NCBI GenBank assembly: GCA_013288815.1
Contig: JABDBD010000013.1
Span: 1-60,826 of the forward strand
Direction: 5' to 3'
DNA from: Gammaproteobacteria bacterium
GTDB taxonomy: Bacteria; Pseudomonadota; Gammaproteobacteria; DSM-16500
Length of the DNA: 60,826 nucleotides
How positions within the stretch are numbered: position 1 is the stretch's first letter; every line of letters starts with the position of its first letter. A program made the translations under genes and the position numbers. The notes beneath the pieces are model-generated. The model worked only from the letters and a program-made list of their open reading frames with translations, searched no databases and was not told the origin of the DNA. Below, in pieces: positions 60,425 through 60,826 of this stretch.

Positions 60425-60826
60425 TTAAGCTTGTAATAAGACATCTTTCAATGTTTTTAGCGGTCTTACTTTAATAACGTCACGTTTTGGTTTAGCAGCA
60501 ATCGTGATGGTTTCACCCGTCATAGGATTTCTGCCTTGACGAGACTTGGTTGCCGGCTTGGTCTTGCGTACGACTTTAATAGCCATCTCTGGAATGGCAA
60601 ACTCGCCAGATCCTCTCTTGATGAGATGACATTTTGCCATGTGACCTGCTGTGCAGAAGACAGCTTTAACTTGACCTAGTGTCAGGCCTGTTTCAGTCGC
60701 GATTGCTTTTATGATTTGTCCTTTCGTTTGTTTTTCCGTGATAGCTTTTAATTGAATAGAAGCCGTTTTTGTTTTTGACTTTTTGGTCTTGGAAGATGTC
60801 GTTTTTGTTTTACGCTTTGTTTTCAA
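60425..60826 (-). CDS. HU-family DNA-binding protein with Lys/Thr-rich histone-like tail, 5' end cut by window
   Basis: The frame is open at the right edge, and the first visible codon is TTG, so the true start is probably outside. Visible residues 1-25 are almost all Lys, Thr, Ser and Arg (KTKRKTKTTSSKTKKSKTKT), like a histone H1 tail. Residues about 33-133 form an HU/IHF fold: QIIKAIATETGLTLGQVKAV, GSGEFAIPEMAIKVV, and the DNA-clamping arm GRNPMTGETITIAAKP. It is of the longer HU type with an FAIPEMAIKVVRKTKPAT arm, known in several intracellular bacteria. It likely compacts the chromosome. Confidence 0.88.
   Translation of the reverse strand: MKTKRKTKTTSSKTKKSKTKTASIQLKAITEKQTKGQIIKAIATETGLTLGQVKAVFCTAGHMAKCHLIKRGSGEFAIPEMAIKVVRKTKPATKSRQGRNPMTGETITIAAKPKRDVIKVRPLKTLKDVLLQA

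Noticed and set aside
1..60826. CRISPR arrays, rRNA, tRNA, integrase or prophage genes
   Set aside because: No regularly spaced repeats, cloverleaf sequences or integrase/transposase-like proteins were found in my reading of either strand.

Overview
The window is AT-rich gammaproteobacterial DNA that looks like a Legionellales-type, host-associated bacterium. The taxonomic clues are a Legionella-type major outer membrane protein at the left edge, a complete polyhydroxybutyrate locus, and many long proteins without bacterial housekeeping homology, several carrying eukaryote-like folds: a DOT1-like methyltransferase, a mitochondrial-carrier-like protein, a Ulp1-like cysteine protease fold and a dikinase fused to helical repeats. 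An amoeba-associated lineage such as Ca. Berkiella or a relative would fit, but nothing here proves the genus. I see no rRNA, tRNA, CRISPR array or intact insertion sequence.

Layout. 1-3.3 kb: three envelope or secreted proteins (MOMP-like porin, small beta-barrel, beta-propeller), then a 157-bp MITE-like hairpin with a 9-bp target duplication. 3.6-8.4 kb: three co-directional lipid genes: a flavoprotein resembling polyenoic fatty-acid isomerase, a cyclic-nucleotide-binding patatin/NTE-type phospholipase, and a short lipoxygenase-like protein. Together they suggest release and oxidation or isomerisation of polyunsaturated fatty acids, which I consider the most novel system here. 8.5-9.7 kb: small exported proteins, two of them His-rich. 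9.7-17.8 kb: divergent giant genes (dikinase/repeat protein and a 938-residue helical protein). 17.9-18.9 kb: GT4 glycosyltransferase. 19.0-25.3 kb: a four-gene exporter operon (HlyD adaptor, RbbA-like double-ATPase/permease, ABC-2 permease, NodT lipoprotein).

25.4-31.3 kb: PHB locus phaR-phasin-phaC-phaJ facing phaB-phaC2, with an unusual hairpin over the phaC start codon and a 178-bp three-tier palindrome between phaB and phaC2. 31.6-34.7 kb: a lipoprotein, a Cys-rich secreted protein and a fused alpha/beta 2-oxoacid dehydrogenase E1. 35.0-38.8 kb: three orphan, effector-like genes. 38.9-47.4 kb: a tightly packed eight-gene minus-strand operon encoding a globin-type RsbR, RsbS, RsbT, an RsbX-like phosphatase, three histidine kinases and a response regulator with an active-looking EAL domain. 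This is a stressosome whose output appears to be a two-component/c-di-GMP branch instead of a sigma factor.

47.6-60.8 kb: an unknown protein with a CoA-transferase, the DOT1-like methyltransferase, a second REC-GGDEF-EAL protein (cyclase intact, EAL degenerate, the reverse of the stressosome-linked one), a CheB-CheR-PAS-histidine kinase fusion, the mitochondrial-carrier-like protein, a CHASE3 chemoreceptor, a small hydrophobic protein and an HU-like protein with a Lys/Thr-rich histone-like tail cut by the right edge.
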